Source: Patescibacteria group bacterium (lineage in GTDB: Bacteria > Patescibacteriota > Gracilibacteria > UBA1369). From it: DNA of 12,969 bases. The number at the start of each line of letters is the position of its first letter. Within the stretch, counting starts at the first letter, position 1. Both the position numbers and the translations under genes were made by a program. Shown piece after piece: positions 6,316-12,969 of this stretch. The DNA lies in the NCBI GenBank assembly GCA_018825335.1, contig JAHJEW010000102.1, positions 1 to 12,969 of the forward strand, read 5' to 3'. Below the pieces are notes generated by a model. It was not told where the DNA came from, did not search any database, and saw only the letters and a program-made list of their open reading frames with translations.

Positions 6316-6362
6316 TACTATTTTTCATTATCACCTGCTCACATATTTGCTATCATTCGGCC

Positions 6363-7505
6363 ATGAAAAAGGTGAAAAAAATATCCGCATTGATGTACGC
6401 GATTTTTGCAGTTGCCATCGTTGTCTTTACATTGATTATTTACAATCAGGCACCGGAATTTTCTTTGATTGAGCAAAGTGAAAATTATTCCAATGAATTT
6501 ATTCACGGAGAGGTAATGGGAATAGGCGCCCCTTCCGTGGAGGGTGAAACTCAACTTACGGTTCGTGCCAATTCAGGCATTGAAAAAGGGAAAACCATAA
6601 TCGCACCCGTAAGTTCAATCAATAATTTTAATACATATAAAATTGGAGACGAGGTCCAGATTTCTAAAACGACAGAGATTGCAACAGGCATAATCAACTA
6701 CGAAACCGCTGATTATTATCATCAATACGGCCTAACGTGGATTTTTGTTATATTCGCAGCCATTACGATTTTGATCGCCCGCAAAAAAGGAATAAAAGCC
6801 ATTTTGGGCGTTATTATCTCATTAACATTATTCTATTTCGTTTTTCTGAAGATGATTATCGCAGGTTATTCCCCCGTACTCGCCTGTCTGATTTTCACCC
6901 TGATAGTAACCGTTCTCACAATCCCGTTAATCCATGGTTTTAATAAGAAATCACTGTCCGCAATAATGGCAATTTTTATCGGTTATTTTTTTTCAATTTA
7001 TATTTCTTTTCTGTTCAGAAACCTGGCGGGCCTGGGGAATTCCCCCGGTGAAGAATTTCGCATGCTGGGGACAATGTATGCCAATATCGGGCTTTCGGAC
7101 ATACTTATTGCTTCGCTGTTCATGGGAGCGATTGGAGCTTTGATCGATACCGCCATATCTATATCCTCGGCCATATTTGAAGCCGCGAAAGAACATGCGG
7201 GACAAACCTTTAAAAAGGTCTATAAGATCGGCATGGAGGTCGGGAAGGACATTCTTGGCTCCATGATAAACACATTGCTTTTTGCATATTTGGCCAGCGC
7301 TTTGCCGTTCCTGATTTTTGTTTCTTTGAGTCAGGGAAGCACGTTAACCGATCTGATAAATATGGATTTTATCGCCCTGGAGCTGACACGGACGTTCATT
7401 GGCGCGATTTCGCTGGTTGCGCTGATTCCCATTACCGCCTCTATTTCCGCTTATTTACTGACTAAAACAAAAAACGTCAAACTGGAAATATATAAAAATC
7501 TTTGA
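6363..7505 (+). CDS. YibE/F-like multi-pass membrane protein
   Basis: A protein of 380 residues from ATG 6363; an in-frame TTG at 6309 would add 18 residues but overlaps the promoter region, so I prefer the ATG. One N-terminal membrane segment (8-27) precedes a small beta-rich extracytoplasmic domain (about 40-115: HGEVMGIG, IGDEVQI). About seven further segments follow (near 124-140, 143-168, 171-191, 197-218, 244-265, 301-323, 336-366). The YibE/F signature is clear: MGAIGALIDTAISISSAIFE (254-273) followed by GMEVGKDILGSMINTLLFAY (290-309). The family is widespread with no firmly established function; transport is often assumed. It is divergent from the DUF5320-DUF134 operon and shares its control region. 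It converges on argS with 22 bases between stops and no visible terminator. The stop TGA is followed directly by TAA. Confidence 0.85.
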   Translation: MKKVKKISALMYAIFAVAIVVFTLIIYNQAPEFSLIEQSENYSNEFIHGEVMGIGAPSVEGETQLTVRANSGIEKGKTIIAPVSSINNFNTYKIGDEVQISKTTEIATGIINYETADYYHQYGLTWIFVIFAAITILIARKKGIKAILGVIISLTLFYFVFLKMIIAGYSPVLACLIFTLIVTVLTIPLIHGFNKKSLSAIMAIFIGYFFSIYISFLFRNLAGLGNSPGEEFRMLGTMYANIGLSDILIASLFMGAIGALIDTAISISSAIFEAAKEHAGQTFKKVYKIGMEVGKDILGSMINTLLFAYLASALPFLIFVSLSQGSTLTDLINMDFIALELTRTFIGAISLVALIPITASISAYLLTKTKNVKLEIYKNL

Positions 7506-7527
7506 TAATTAACTTTTAATGGGGCGA

Positions 7528-10029
7528 TTACATCCTTTCAAAAACATCAATTCCCAAAAGGCGGAGTCCGTTTTGCAGTATCTGGGCGGTGGCCCGCACA
7601 AGTTTGAGGCGCGCCTGTCTTAACTCCGGCTTTGACGCCGTTAAAACGTGAACTTCGCTGTAGAATGTGCTGAAAGCCCTGGCGACTTCGAAAAGGTATG
7701 TGGTAACCACGCTCGGTTTATTGTCGCGCACGGCCAGTTCTATTTTTTCCGGGAAGCGCGGGAGCAGGCGCAAAAGTGCCTGTTCGGCCGGGTGCCCAAA
7801 CGGCTGCAGATTTTTTTCTTCCTCCACTTTGCGGTCTTCCTCCACGTTAAAGATAGATATCTGGGAATCTTTTTTCAGGTCCCGCGACGGGCGGGGCGGG
7901 GTTTCTTCGGCTTTACGGAGGATGCTTTTGGCCCTCGCGTAGGCGTACTGCAAATACGGGCCGCTGTTTCCTTCCAGCGAAAGCATTTTATCCCATTCAA
8001 AAGTTATGTTGGTTTCACGGTTCTGGGAGAAGATATTGTACTTGATCGCGCCGATTGCCATTCCCTGTATTATGCGCTTTTTCTCCTCATCCGTGAGTTC
8101 ACGACCTTTTTCGTTGACGATTTTTTCAGTTCTGTGTGTCGCCTCTTTTATAACTTCATCGAGTAAAATTACGTCGCCTTTTCTGGTGCTCATTTTACCC
8201 TCCGGCATCAGCATTCGGCCGAATGAAACGTGTATAAATTCGGTGCCATCCATTCCAAGTTTGTGAGCGGTTTCAAACAGTTGCTGGAAATGCAGTTTTT
8301 GCGCTATGTCCACGACGTAAAGTATTTTTTGGGGATGATATCTTTCCATTCTGTCACGGATGCTGGCGAGATCTCTGGTTGAGTACAGGGTGGTGCCGTC
8401 CGCTTTTTGCATCATGTAGGGCGGATATTTGTCGTTTTCAAATTTTACGATTATGGCTCCCTGCTCACCTTCCGTGAATACTCCTTTTGTTTTGCCCTCT
8501 TCCAGGATTTTCTGCGCGTCCTCAAGGTACATTTTCTCTCCAAGGTATTCGTCGAATTTTACGTCCAGTTTGTCGTAGATGTGTGTAATTGCCAAAATAC
8601 TTACTTCTCTCATCCACTCCCAAAGTTTTAGATTTTCTTCGTCGCCTTCTTCCAGTTTTTTGAATTCGGCCCGGCCTTTATCTACCATTGTTGGGTCTTT
8701 TTCGGCTTCGTCGTGAAAGCGAACGTATAGTTTTAACAGTTCATTAAGCGGATCTTTTTTTACGATTTCTTCGTCGCCCCAGTTTTTGTATGCGTAAAGG
8801 AGTTTTCCGAACTGGGTTCCCCAGTCTCCAAGCCAGTTTAATGATACGACCTCGTAGCCTGCGGCGCGGTGCAGATCGGCCAGGGCCTGGCCCAAAATGG
8901 TTGACAGCAGATGGTGAATTCCGAGTGGTTTGGCAATGTTCGGGGATGAGTATTCGACGAGCACTTTTTGGCCTTCTCCAATGTTTAGTCGGCCAAATTT
9001 GCCTTTTTGGGTGAGGATTTCTTCAAGTCGGCTTTGCAGGCAGCTTTGTGAGAGATGAAAATTAATAAAACCGGGACCGGCCGTGTCTATTCTTTCAACA
9101 AAATCCGGCAGCGGCGCGGCCTGAATAAGGCTATGTGCCAGCTCCACCGGCGCGCGGTTCAGGATTTTCCCAAGACGCATGGCGATATTGGTGGAATAGT
9201 CGCCGTGATCGGGATCGGCGGGGATTTCTATTTCAATTTCACCTTTAAGGTGGTCTTCGGGGATACCTATGTTTTTGGCTGCGCTTTGCACAAAATCCTC
9301 CAGTTTCTTTCTTATTGACGGTTCAGTGGTGGCCGGGCCGGTCTGCACCGCGCCACCTTCCGCATCATAAGAAGATTCATCCCCCAAAGGATTGTCCAGG
9401 CTGTACTGCCTTTCTTTTTCAGACACATATTCCAGGTCCACTTCCCTGTTATCGCAATTGAGCATGAAAATGGATGGATCTCCCCCACCGCAATATTTGT
9501 TGATTACCGACGCAAACTGGTCCGGCAGTTTCGTAAAATCTTCCCTGGACTGGTTGCCCACATCAATCAGCCAAAAAACGGCGTTTTCGGTTTTTTCGGT
9601 CACATTGAAGTCGCGGGCTTTTTTGCCTTTTGAGGGGGTGATAAAGTCGAGCTGCAGATCTTTTTCCATCAGATCCAGATCCTCACACGAAAGCGGCACC
9701 ATGTATTTTATACTAAGGTAATGGGCGAGTGCATAGAGATTGTTTTTGCCTTCCCGGATGTTGCCGCGTTTGATTTTGCGGGCCGTGCTTTCCAGCAGCT
9801 GGGTTTCGGGCAGTATTTGCCCGTCCACCTGCGTTTTTTTAATCAGCTCGTTTACATATTTAAACTTGTCATCATTTTTCCATTCTGATTTTTTTTGGGC
9901 CCATGCGCCGCACAGGAGTTGCATGGCGGGCGAGCTTTTTCTGTTATTTTTCAGGTTTCTAAAAACCAATACAGCCACCTGTATTCCGGGAATTTTATCG
10001 CAAACAACGGAAGATATTTTGAATTTCAT
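7528..10029 (-). CDS. argS: Arginyl-tRNA synthetase with N-terminal B3/4-like domain fusion
   Basis: This 833-residue class I synthetase charges tRNA-Arg. From ATG 10029, residues 1 to about 195 form an extra domain resembling the B3/4 tRNA-binding/editing fold of PheT and its stand-alone relatives (DKIPGIQVAVLVF; LPETQLLEST; NNLYALAHYLSIKYMVPL). An acidic linker follows. The ArgS N-terminal domain spans about 238-325 (ADPDHGDYSTNIAMRLGK), the catalytic core about 350-690, and the DALR anticodon-binding domain about 700-833, ending in the usual ERM. The KMSKS-type loop is GKMSTRKGDVILL (611-623). The HIGH-type motif is altered: SSPNIAKPLGIHHLLSTI, giving GIHH at 370-373. Typical ArgS is about 550-600 residues, so the fusion adds over 200. 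An upstream TTG (10056) would add nine residues. A promoter lies at 10094-10122. Confidence 0.93.
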   Translation of the reverse strand: MKFKISSVVCDKIPGIQVAVLVFRNLKNNRKSSPAMQLLCGAWAQKKSEWKNDDKFKYVNELIKKTQVDGQILPETQLLESTARKIKRGNIREGKNNLYALAHYLSIKYMVPLSCEDLDLMEKDLQLDFITPSKGKKARDFNVTEKTENAVFWLIDVGNQSREDFTKLPDQFASVINKYCGGGDPSIFMLNCDNREVDLEYVSEKERQYSLDNPLGDESSYDAEGGAVQTGPATTEPSIRKKLEDFVQSAAKNIGIPEDHLKGEIEIEIPADPDHGDYSTNIAMRLGKILNRAPVELAHSLIQAAPLPDFVERIDTAGPGFINFHLSQSCLQSRLEEILTQKGKFGRLNIGEGQKVLVEYSSPNIAKPLGIHHLLSTILGQALADLHRAAGYEVVSLNWLGDWGTQFGKLLYAYKNWGDEEIVKKDPLNELLKLYVRFHDEAEKDPTMVDKGRAEFKKLEEGDEENLKLWEWMREVSILAITHIYDKLDVKFDEYLGEKMYLEDAQKILEEGKTKGVFTEGEQGAIIVKFENDKYPPYMMQKADGTTLYSTRDLASIRDRMERYHPQKILYVVDIAQKLHFQQLFETAHKLGMDGTEFIHVSFGRMLMPEGKMSTRKGDVILLDEVIKEATHRTEKIVNEKGRELTDEEKKRIIQGMAIGAIKYNIFSQNRETNITFEWDKMLSLEGNSGPYLQYAYARAKSILRKAEETPPRPSRDLKKDSQISIFNVEEDRKVEEEKNLQPFGHPAEQALLRLLPRFPEKIELAVRDNKPSVVTTYLFEVARAFSTFYSEVHVLTASKPELRQARLKLVRATAQILQNGLRLLGIDVFERM

Positions 10030-10093
10030 AATTTTCGTTAATTGGGTCTTTTCCAATATATATTACCGCCCCGATCGAGGCAAATAAGGTACT

Positions 10094-10122
10094 TTTATCA
10101 TATATTTCGCGGGCTTTGTCAA
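10094..10122 (-). promoter_or_regulatory. Candidate argS promoter
   Basis: On the minus strand a perfect TTGACA (10117-10122) and GATAAA (10094-10099) are separated by 17 bases. The predicted start near 10087 lies upstream of both possible argS start codons (TTG 10056 and ATG 10029), so it does not decide between them. Confidence 0.55.
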
Positions 10123-10153
10123 TGAAAAGTGGCTTTCATTCGTGGTTTATGGG

Positions 10154-10182
10154 CTGCCAAAAGCTCTTTTTTTTGGTATAAT
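10154..10182 (+). promoter_or_regulatory. Promoter of the LPSTG surface-protein gene
   Basis: CTGCCA (10154-10159, 4 of 6 consensus bases) and a perfect TATAAT (10177-10182) are separated by 17 bases. The -10 box is preceded by TGG, giving an extended -10 element (TG-N-TATAAT). The predicted start near 10189 leaves an A-rich leader of about 30 bases before ATG 10220. Confidence 0.7.
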
Positions 10183-10219
10183 GTAAAGATTAAAAAATAA
10201 AAATTAAAACAAACATATT

Positions 10220-11803
10220 ATGAAAAAACAACTTGCACAGCACATTGCGCTTCTAACTCTGACCATTGTGGCTTTGATAATCGCTCTTCCAATGGTTCGG
10301 GCGCAGGGTGATCTGATTCCCGAAAGTTCAACCGTGGCCGCCGCCGATACGGAGGTTCCTTCCGATGTTGAAAATGTAAAAGCGACAGCCGGCAATGAAA
10401 AGGTTACTCTCACCTGGGATGTCGCCACCGATAATGAGATGGTGAAAGGTTATAAGGTTTATTACGGCACAATACCGGTAACGGAGCCCGGCCAGGAATA
10501 TGATCTTGGCGCTATAGACACCGGCAATAAGATTTCTTACGATGTTACGGGCCTTACAAACGGTACGACTTATTATTTTACTGTTACCGCGTACGACGCA
10601 TCGGCCAACGAAAGTGAAAATTATAGCGTAGAGGTCAGCGCCACGCCGCTTTTTGGATCCGCCGAGAATGAAGCTCCTAAAGTGGTAAGCGCGCAGGCTC
10701 AGGATAGATCAACGGTTCTTGTTACATTTTCCGAGGCCGTGAATCTGCCGGTTGAACCGCAGACCGCCTTTACAATTGTTGAAGACGGGACCGGCACTCC
10801 GCTGGAAGTCCTTTCCGTGTCGATGGATATTAATGACGAAAGCAATCAGACGGTTGTTCTTACCACCGCCAATCAGAAGGCCGATCAGACCTATATTGTT
10901 ACCGCCGGGATTCAGATTACGGATTTTGATGGAAGTCCGGTTGAAAGCGGCACATCGGATACGGCAGTGTTTACGGGCACGGATGTAGAGACGGCACTTC
11001 TTGCAGCCGCGCCGGAGGCCGATATTTTAGGGCCGGAGCTTGTTTCGATCAACGCCCCCGATGTCACAACCGTTGTGGTTAACTTTAACGAACCGGTTGT
11101 GCTCGCGCCGGATGCCACCCAGAATTTTGTGATCACGGAGGAGGCTGATTCAAATAAAACACTTACAGTTAAATCCGCTTCTTTAAGCGATGATGGGATG
11201 ACTGTTACTCTTACCACCGATCCGCAGCAGGCAATCAGTTACTTCTTAATCGTTCTGGATGTTACCGATTCAGTGGGTAATTTGATGGATGTCGCCAATA
11301 ATGCGGCTGCGTTCAGCGGCTACGACAGCGGGGAGGTTTTGCCTCCCGCCGAGCCGGAAGCACCCGCGGAGCCTGCGGCACCCGCGGAGCCCTCCGCCGA
11401 TCTTACGGCGCCTGAAGATGTTACCAATCTTGTCGCAAAATTGCTTTCCGATATGATCGTGCAGCTTAACTGGACATCAAGTCTTAATTCGGCGGGAGAT
11501 CTTGCCAATTATGTTCTTTATTCAAGCCTTGATGGCATGACTTATAGTGACGGCGTGCTTGTGGATACCGATGTTTCCAGTCAGGATCTTAGCGGTTTAA
11601 CTGCAGGCATGACGCATTATTTTAAGCTTGTTGCCGTTGATACCGCGGGAAATGAAAGCGTTGGCGCGGAGGCTTCTCTGTATCTTCCCTCCACCGGACC
11701 GGAGCTGCTACTTTTACTTGGCGGATCTTTGGGAGCCGGAAGGTTCTTTACGCGCAGGAAAAAGGCGCGTGGTGCGAAGGCCGGCCGCAGGGCTATAACC
11801 TAA
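10220..11803 (+). CDS. Secreted fibronectin-III/Ig-like surface protein with LPSTG sorting signal
   Basis: A 527-residue exported, probably adhesin-like or structural surface protein. The signal peptide is residues 1-28 (MKKQLAQ, hydrophobic core, cleavage after VRA). Domains in order: fibronectin type III (about 46-142, DVTGLTNGTTYYFTVTAYDA); two SbsA-type Ig-like domains (about 151-253 and 270-367, VLVTFSEAV / VVVNFNEPV, each with a TLTT- or VLTT-like strand); a Pro/Ala/Glu linker (374-394) with repeated PAEP units; a second fibronectin type III domain (about 396-488, DLSGLTAGMTHYFKLVAVDT). LPSTG (489-493) is followed by a short Leu-rich hydrophobic stretch and a basic tail TRRKKARGAK, the layout of a sortase substrate. 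The tail continues longer than usual. No sortase gene is in the window. Its last bases overlap the stop of the convergent sigma-factor gene by 4 bases. Confidence 0.85.
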   Translation: MKKQLAQHIALLTLTIVALIIALPMVRAQGDLIPESSTVAAADTEVPSDVENVKATAGNEKVTLTWDVATDNEMVKGYKVYYGTIPVTEPGQEYDLGAIDTGNKISYDVTGLTNGTTYYFTVTAYDASANESENYSVEVSATPLFGSAENEAPKVVSAQAQDRSTVLVTFSEAVNLPVEPQTAFTIVEDGTGTPLEVLSVSMDINDESNQTVVLTTANQKADQTYIVTAGIQITDFDGSPVESGTSDTAVFTGTDVETALLAAAPEADILGPELVSINAPDVTTVVVNFNEPVVLAPDATQNFVITEEADSNKTLTVKSASLSDDGMTVTLTTDPQQAISYFLIVLDVTDSVGNLMDVANNAAAFSGYDSGEVLPPAEPEAPAEPAAPAEPSADLTAPEDVTNLVAKLLSDMIVQLNWTSSLNSAGDLANYVLYSSLDGMTYSDGVLVDTDVSSQDLSGLTAGMTHYFKLVAVDTAGNESVGAEASLYLPSTGPELLLLLGGSLGAGRFFTRRKKARGAKAGRRAIT

Positions 11804-12714
11804 AGTTCCCAGAGAGCACCTACATTGTCCGATTTAACGGCCTCTTTATCCAGTATTCTCTTTAGCTGTATTCGCAGTTTCCGTAGTGCTTCTCTCTGTA
11901 TCTGTCTTATCCTTTCCCGACATACACCAAATTGTTTACCGGCTTCGTCCAGAGAATGTTTCTCATATCCGTTAAATCCAAAACGCATTTCAATAATGGT
12001 TTTCTCCCTTTCAGTCAGTCCGCCTAAAATTTCGCCAATAATCCGCTTCGTATGTTCTCTATGCAGGGCCACGTCCGCCGGAACATTTTTTTGGTCCGGC
12101 AGGCATTCACTAAGAGAATGCTCATTTGACTCATTGCCAATTGGGCCAATTGGCGAGTCCAGCGATACTGTTTTCAGGTCCGGCTCCAGAGCGACTTTTA
12201 TCTTTTCCGCGGATAATCCTGTTGCTTTTTCAATGTCCCCAATGGCGGGATTTGGATTGCCTAGCGCATACAATTTTCTAACGGCTTTATTAACGCTAAT
12301 ACGGTTATCGCGTCTATGAATGGGTATTCTGATGGTTTCGCCCGTGTTGGCAATGGCTTTCTGAATATGGCTGCGAATCCACCAGTATGCGTATGTGGCA
12401 AAGCGATTGCCCCGCGTATGGTCGAATTTTCTGGCTGCGGTTTCCAGTCCAAAGGCCCCCTCTTTAATCAGATCGGTCATTGAGATCCCTTTGTTTCTGT
12501 ATTTATAAACCAGGCGGCGCACGAATCTCATGTTGCGCAAGACGAACTCGTCGATTGCGGTTTCGTCTCCGGCATCTTTTCTTTTGGCCAGTTCGATCTC
12601 TTCCTCGCGGGTCATGCAATTATATTTTTGCAGATCCCTGAAAAGAGCATCCTCGCTTGTTGAAGCCATGGGCGGAAGTGTTTCACTTGGCTGATATGTT
12701 GAATTTCTGTTCAT
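11800..12714 (-). CDS. RpoD-type sigma-70 family RNA polymerase sigma factor, possibly an alternative sigma
   Basis: A sigma factor of 304 residues lacking region 1.1. Region 1.2 is about 22-50 (YNCMTREEEIELAKRKDAGD). Region 2 spans about 53-133, with the core-binding DLIKEGAFGLETA and the melting/-10 helix RFATYAYWWIRSHIQKAIAN (104-123). Region 3 is about 134-215. Region 4 (about 225-285) carries the -35 recognition HTH HSLDEAGKQFGVCRERIRQI (253-272). The -35 residues RERIRQ match the primary-sigma consensus. In the -10 helix, the positions equivalent to E. coli Gln437 and Thr440 are Ser115 and Gln118, and the equivalent of Tyr425 is Asn. This suggests altered -10 specificity and a group 2-type rather than the housekeeping factor, though a divergent primary sigma cannot be excluded. 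It converges on the LPSTG gene with overlapping stops. Confidence 0.9.
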   Translation of the reverse strand: MNRNSTYQPSETLPPMASTSEDALFRDLQKYNCMTREEEIELAKRKDAGDETAIDEFVLRNMRFVRRLVYKYRNKGISMTDLIKEGAFGLETAARKFDHTRGNRFATYAYWWIRSHIQKAIANTGETIRIPIHRRDNRISVNKAVRKLYALGNPNPAIGDIEKATGLSAEKIKVALEPDLKTVSLDSPIGPIGNESNEHSLSECLPDQKNVPADVALHREHTKRIIGEILGGLTEREKTIIEMRFGFNGYEKHSLDEAGKQFGVCRERIRQIQREALRKLRIQLKRILDKEAVKSDNVGALWEL

Positions 12715-12755
12715 TTGGGTTTTATTGCGGTTGGTTATTGCATTTCAGCATGCGA

Positions 12756-12784
12756 TCTTTAGCATGTTTCGGCTTGGACGTCAA
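12756..12784 (-). promoter_or_regulatory. Candidate promoter of the sigma-factor gene
   Basis: On the minus strand TTGACG (12779-12784) and TAAAGA (12756-12761) are separated by 17 bases, with TGC just before the -10 giving an extended -10 character. The leader would be about 35 bases. The -10 box itself is poor (3 of 6). The -35 box ends only about 10 bases from the proposed IS end. Confidence 0.4.
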
Positions 12785-12822
12785 TCTATGGGTGGCTCAT
12801 GAATAACTTTGGGCAAATTAAA

Positions 12823-12871
12823 GCATGTGGTTTAAGCTTGTCTTAGCTTAAAACTAACCAAAACCACATGC
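12823..12871. repeat. Nested inverted repeat spanning the transposase start codon
   Basis: Outer arms GCATGTGG (12823-12830) and CCACATGC (12864-12871) are perfect complements. Inner arms TTTAAGCT (12831-12838) and AGCTTAAA (12845-12852) are directly stacked on the left side with a 6-base loop. An 11-base bulge (12853-12863) lies on the right side. The right outer arm contains the ATG at 12868. A plus-strand transcript entering from the left would fold with its start codon paired. Confidence 0.7.
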
Positions 12872-12969
12872 AAAAAAATCATCTCAGAAAAATGTTCAGA
12901 TTGGAAGGGTATATTCTGGATAAAATCGAATATGGGGACAGTAAGACTTTTCTCCGCTGCCACCTGCAA
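12868..12969 (+). CDS. Probable ISL3-family transposase, N-terminal fragment
   Basis: The 34 visible codons read MQKNHLRKMFRLEGYILDKI and continue EYGDSKTFLRCHLQ to the window edge with no stop. The opening resembles the N-terminus of ISL3-type transposases, in which a short 'xLxGYxVxxIE' strand-helix precedes the zinc-finger region; this is family recognition from a short stretch and is moderate at best. ATG 12868 and the in-frame ATG 12892 are both possible starts, and neither has a clear ribosome binding site. The first start lies within the outer arm of the hairpin at 12823-12871. The DDE catalytic domain lies beyond the window. Confidence 0.55.
   Translation, partial: MQKNHLRKMFRLEGYILDKIEYGDSKTFLRCHLQ

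Larger units (their letters stand above)
12794..12969 (+). mobile_element. Left end of a probable ISL3-type insertion sequence, cut by the window edge
   Basis: From about 12794 the sequence begins GGCTCATGAATAACTTTG. The GGCTC start is the form I expect for terminal inverted repeats of ISL3-family elements. A nested hairpin and the first codons of a transposase-like ORF follow. The other end lies outside the window, so the terminal repeat and the target duplication (8 bases in this family, which would be CTATGGGT at 12786-12793) cannot be verified. The exact boundary is therefore approximate. Confidence 0.5.

Noticed and set aside
6309..6362. TTG start extending the YibE/F-like protein by 18 residues
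   Set aside because: The extra residues overlap the divergent promoter, and the ATG at 6363 gives a normal MKK-type N-terminus before the first membrane segment.
7648..10087. Numerous plus-strand ORFs of 74-172 residues opposite argS
   Set aside because: They are all antisense shadows of the synthetase, with no recognisable domain and no promoter or ribosome site of their own.
10155..10176. CCAAAA...TTTTGG inverted repeat with a T run between argS and the LPSTG gene
   Set aside because: It is low-complexity and lies within the spacer of the promoter at 10154-10182, so it is unlikely to be a terminator.
1..12969. CRISPR array, toxin-antitoxin pair, restriction system or known defence island
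   Set aside because: No regularly spaced repeats and no recognisable defence genes apart from the lone PD-(D/E)XK protein.

Overview
The window looks like a chromosomal segment of a small-genome bacterium of the Candidate Phyla Radiation (Patescibacteria). This is inferred from gene content: a long cysteine-rich protein of a type I associate with CPR genomes, a receiver-less winged-helix protein, an ArgS with an unusual architecture, a compact sigma-70 factor, and two large surface proteins with different anchoring signals. TGA ends at least two genes (the beta-propeller gene and the YibE/F-like gene), so the standard bacterial code fits better than the UGA=Gly code of Gracilibacteria and Absconditabacteria. 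No rRNA or other marker fixes the phylum, and Shine-Dalgarno sequences are mostly absent or weak.

Layout, left to right. Bases 1-189 (minus) are the start of a stand-alone OmpR/PhoB-type DNA-binding domain that runs off the left edge. A small I-Ssp6803I-like PD-(D/E)XK nuclease gene (plus) ends seven bases before an intact tRNA-Ser(UGA), which is followed by a likely intrinsic terminator. A secreted 897-residue SLH/beta-propeller protein (minus) comes next. It is divergent from a tRNA-Ser(GCU)-tRNA-Cys(GCA) pair that has its own promoter. The tRNA pair converges on an AT-rich gene for a 561-residue protein with 37 cysteines. Then come a two-gene minus-strand operon (glycine-rich DUF5320-like protein and DUF134/UPF0251 HTH protein) and a divergent YibE/F-like membrane protein, sharing a control region with a perfect 16-bp palindrome.

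The second half holds an arginyl-tRNA synthetase (minus) that carries an extra N-terminal B3/4-like domain and an altered HIGH signature. Divergent from it is a secreted fibronectin-III/Ig-like protein ending in an LPSTG sorting signal. That gene overlaps by 4 bases, tail to tail, with a gene for an RpoD-type sigma factor that has substitutions in the -10 recognition helix. The right edge appears to enter a transposon: the N-terminus of a probable ISL3-type transposase, preceded by a nested hairpin whose 3' arm contains the start codon.

Functional themes are translation (three tRNAs, ArgS), the cell surface (SLH propeller, LPSTG adhesin-like protein, YibE/F-like membrane protein) and transcription control (winged helix, DUF134, sigma factor). 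The best leads are the complementary loss of zinc knuckles in the cysteine-rich protein, the B3/4-ArgS fusion with its GIHH motif, the shared palindromic operator, and the start-codon-sequestering hairpin at the IS end. I saw no CRISPR array and no recognisable defence system.
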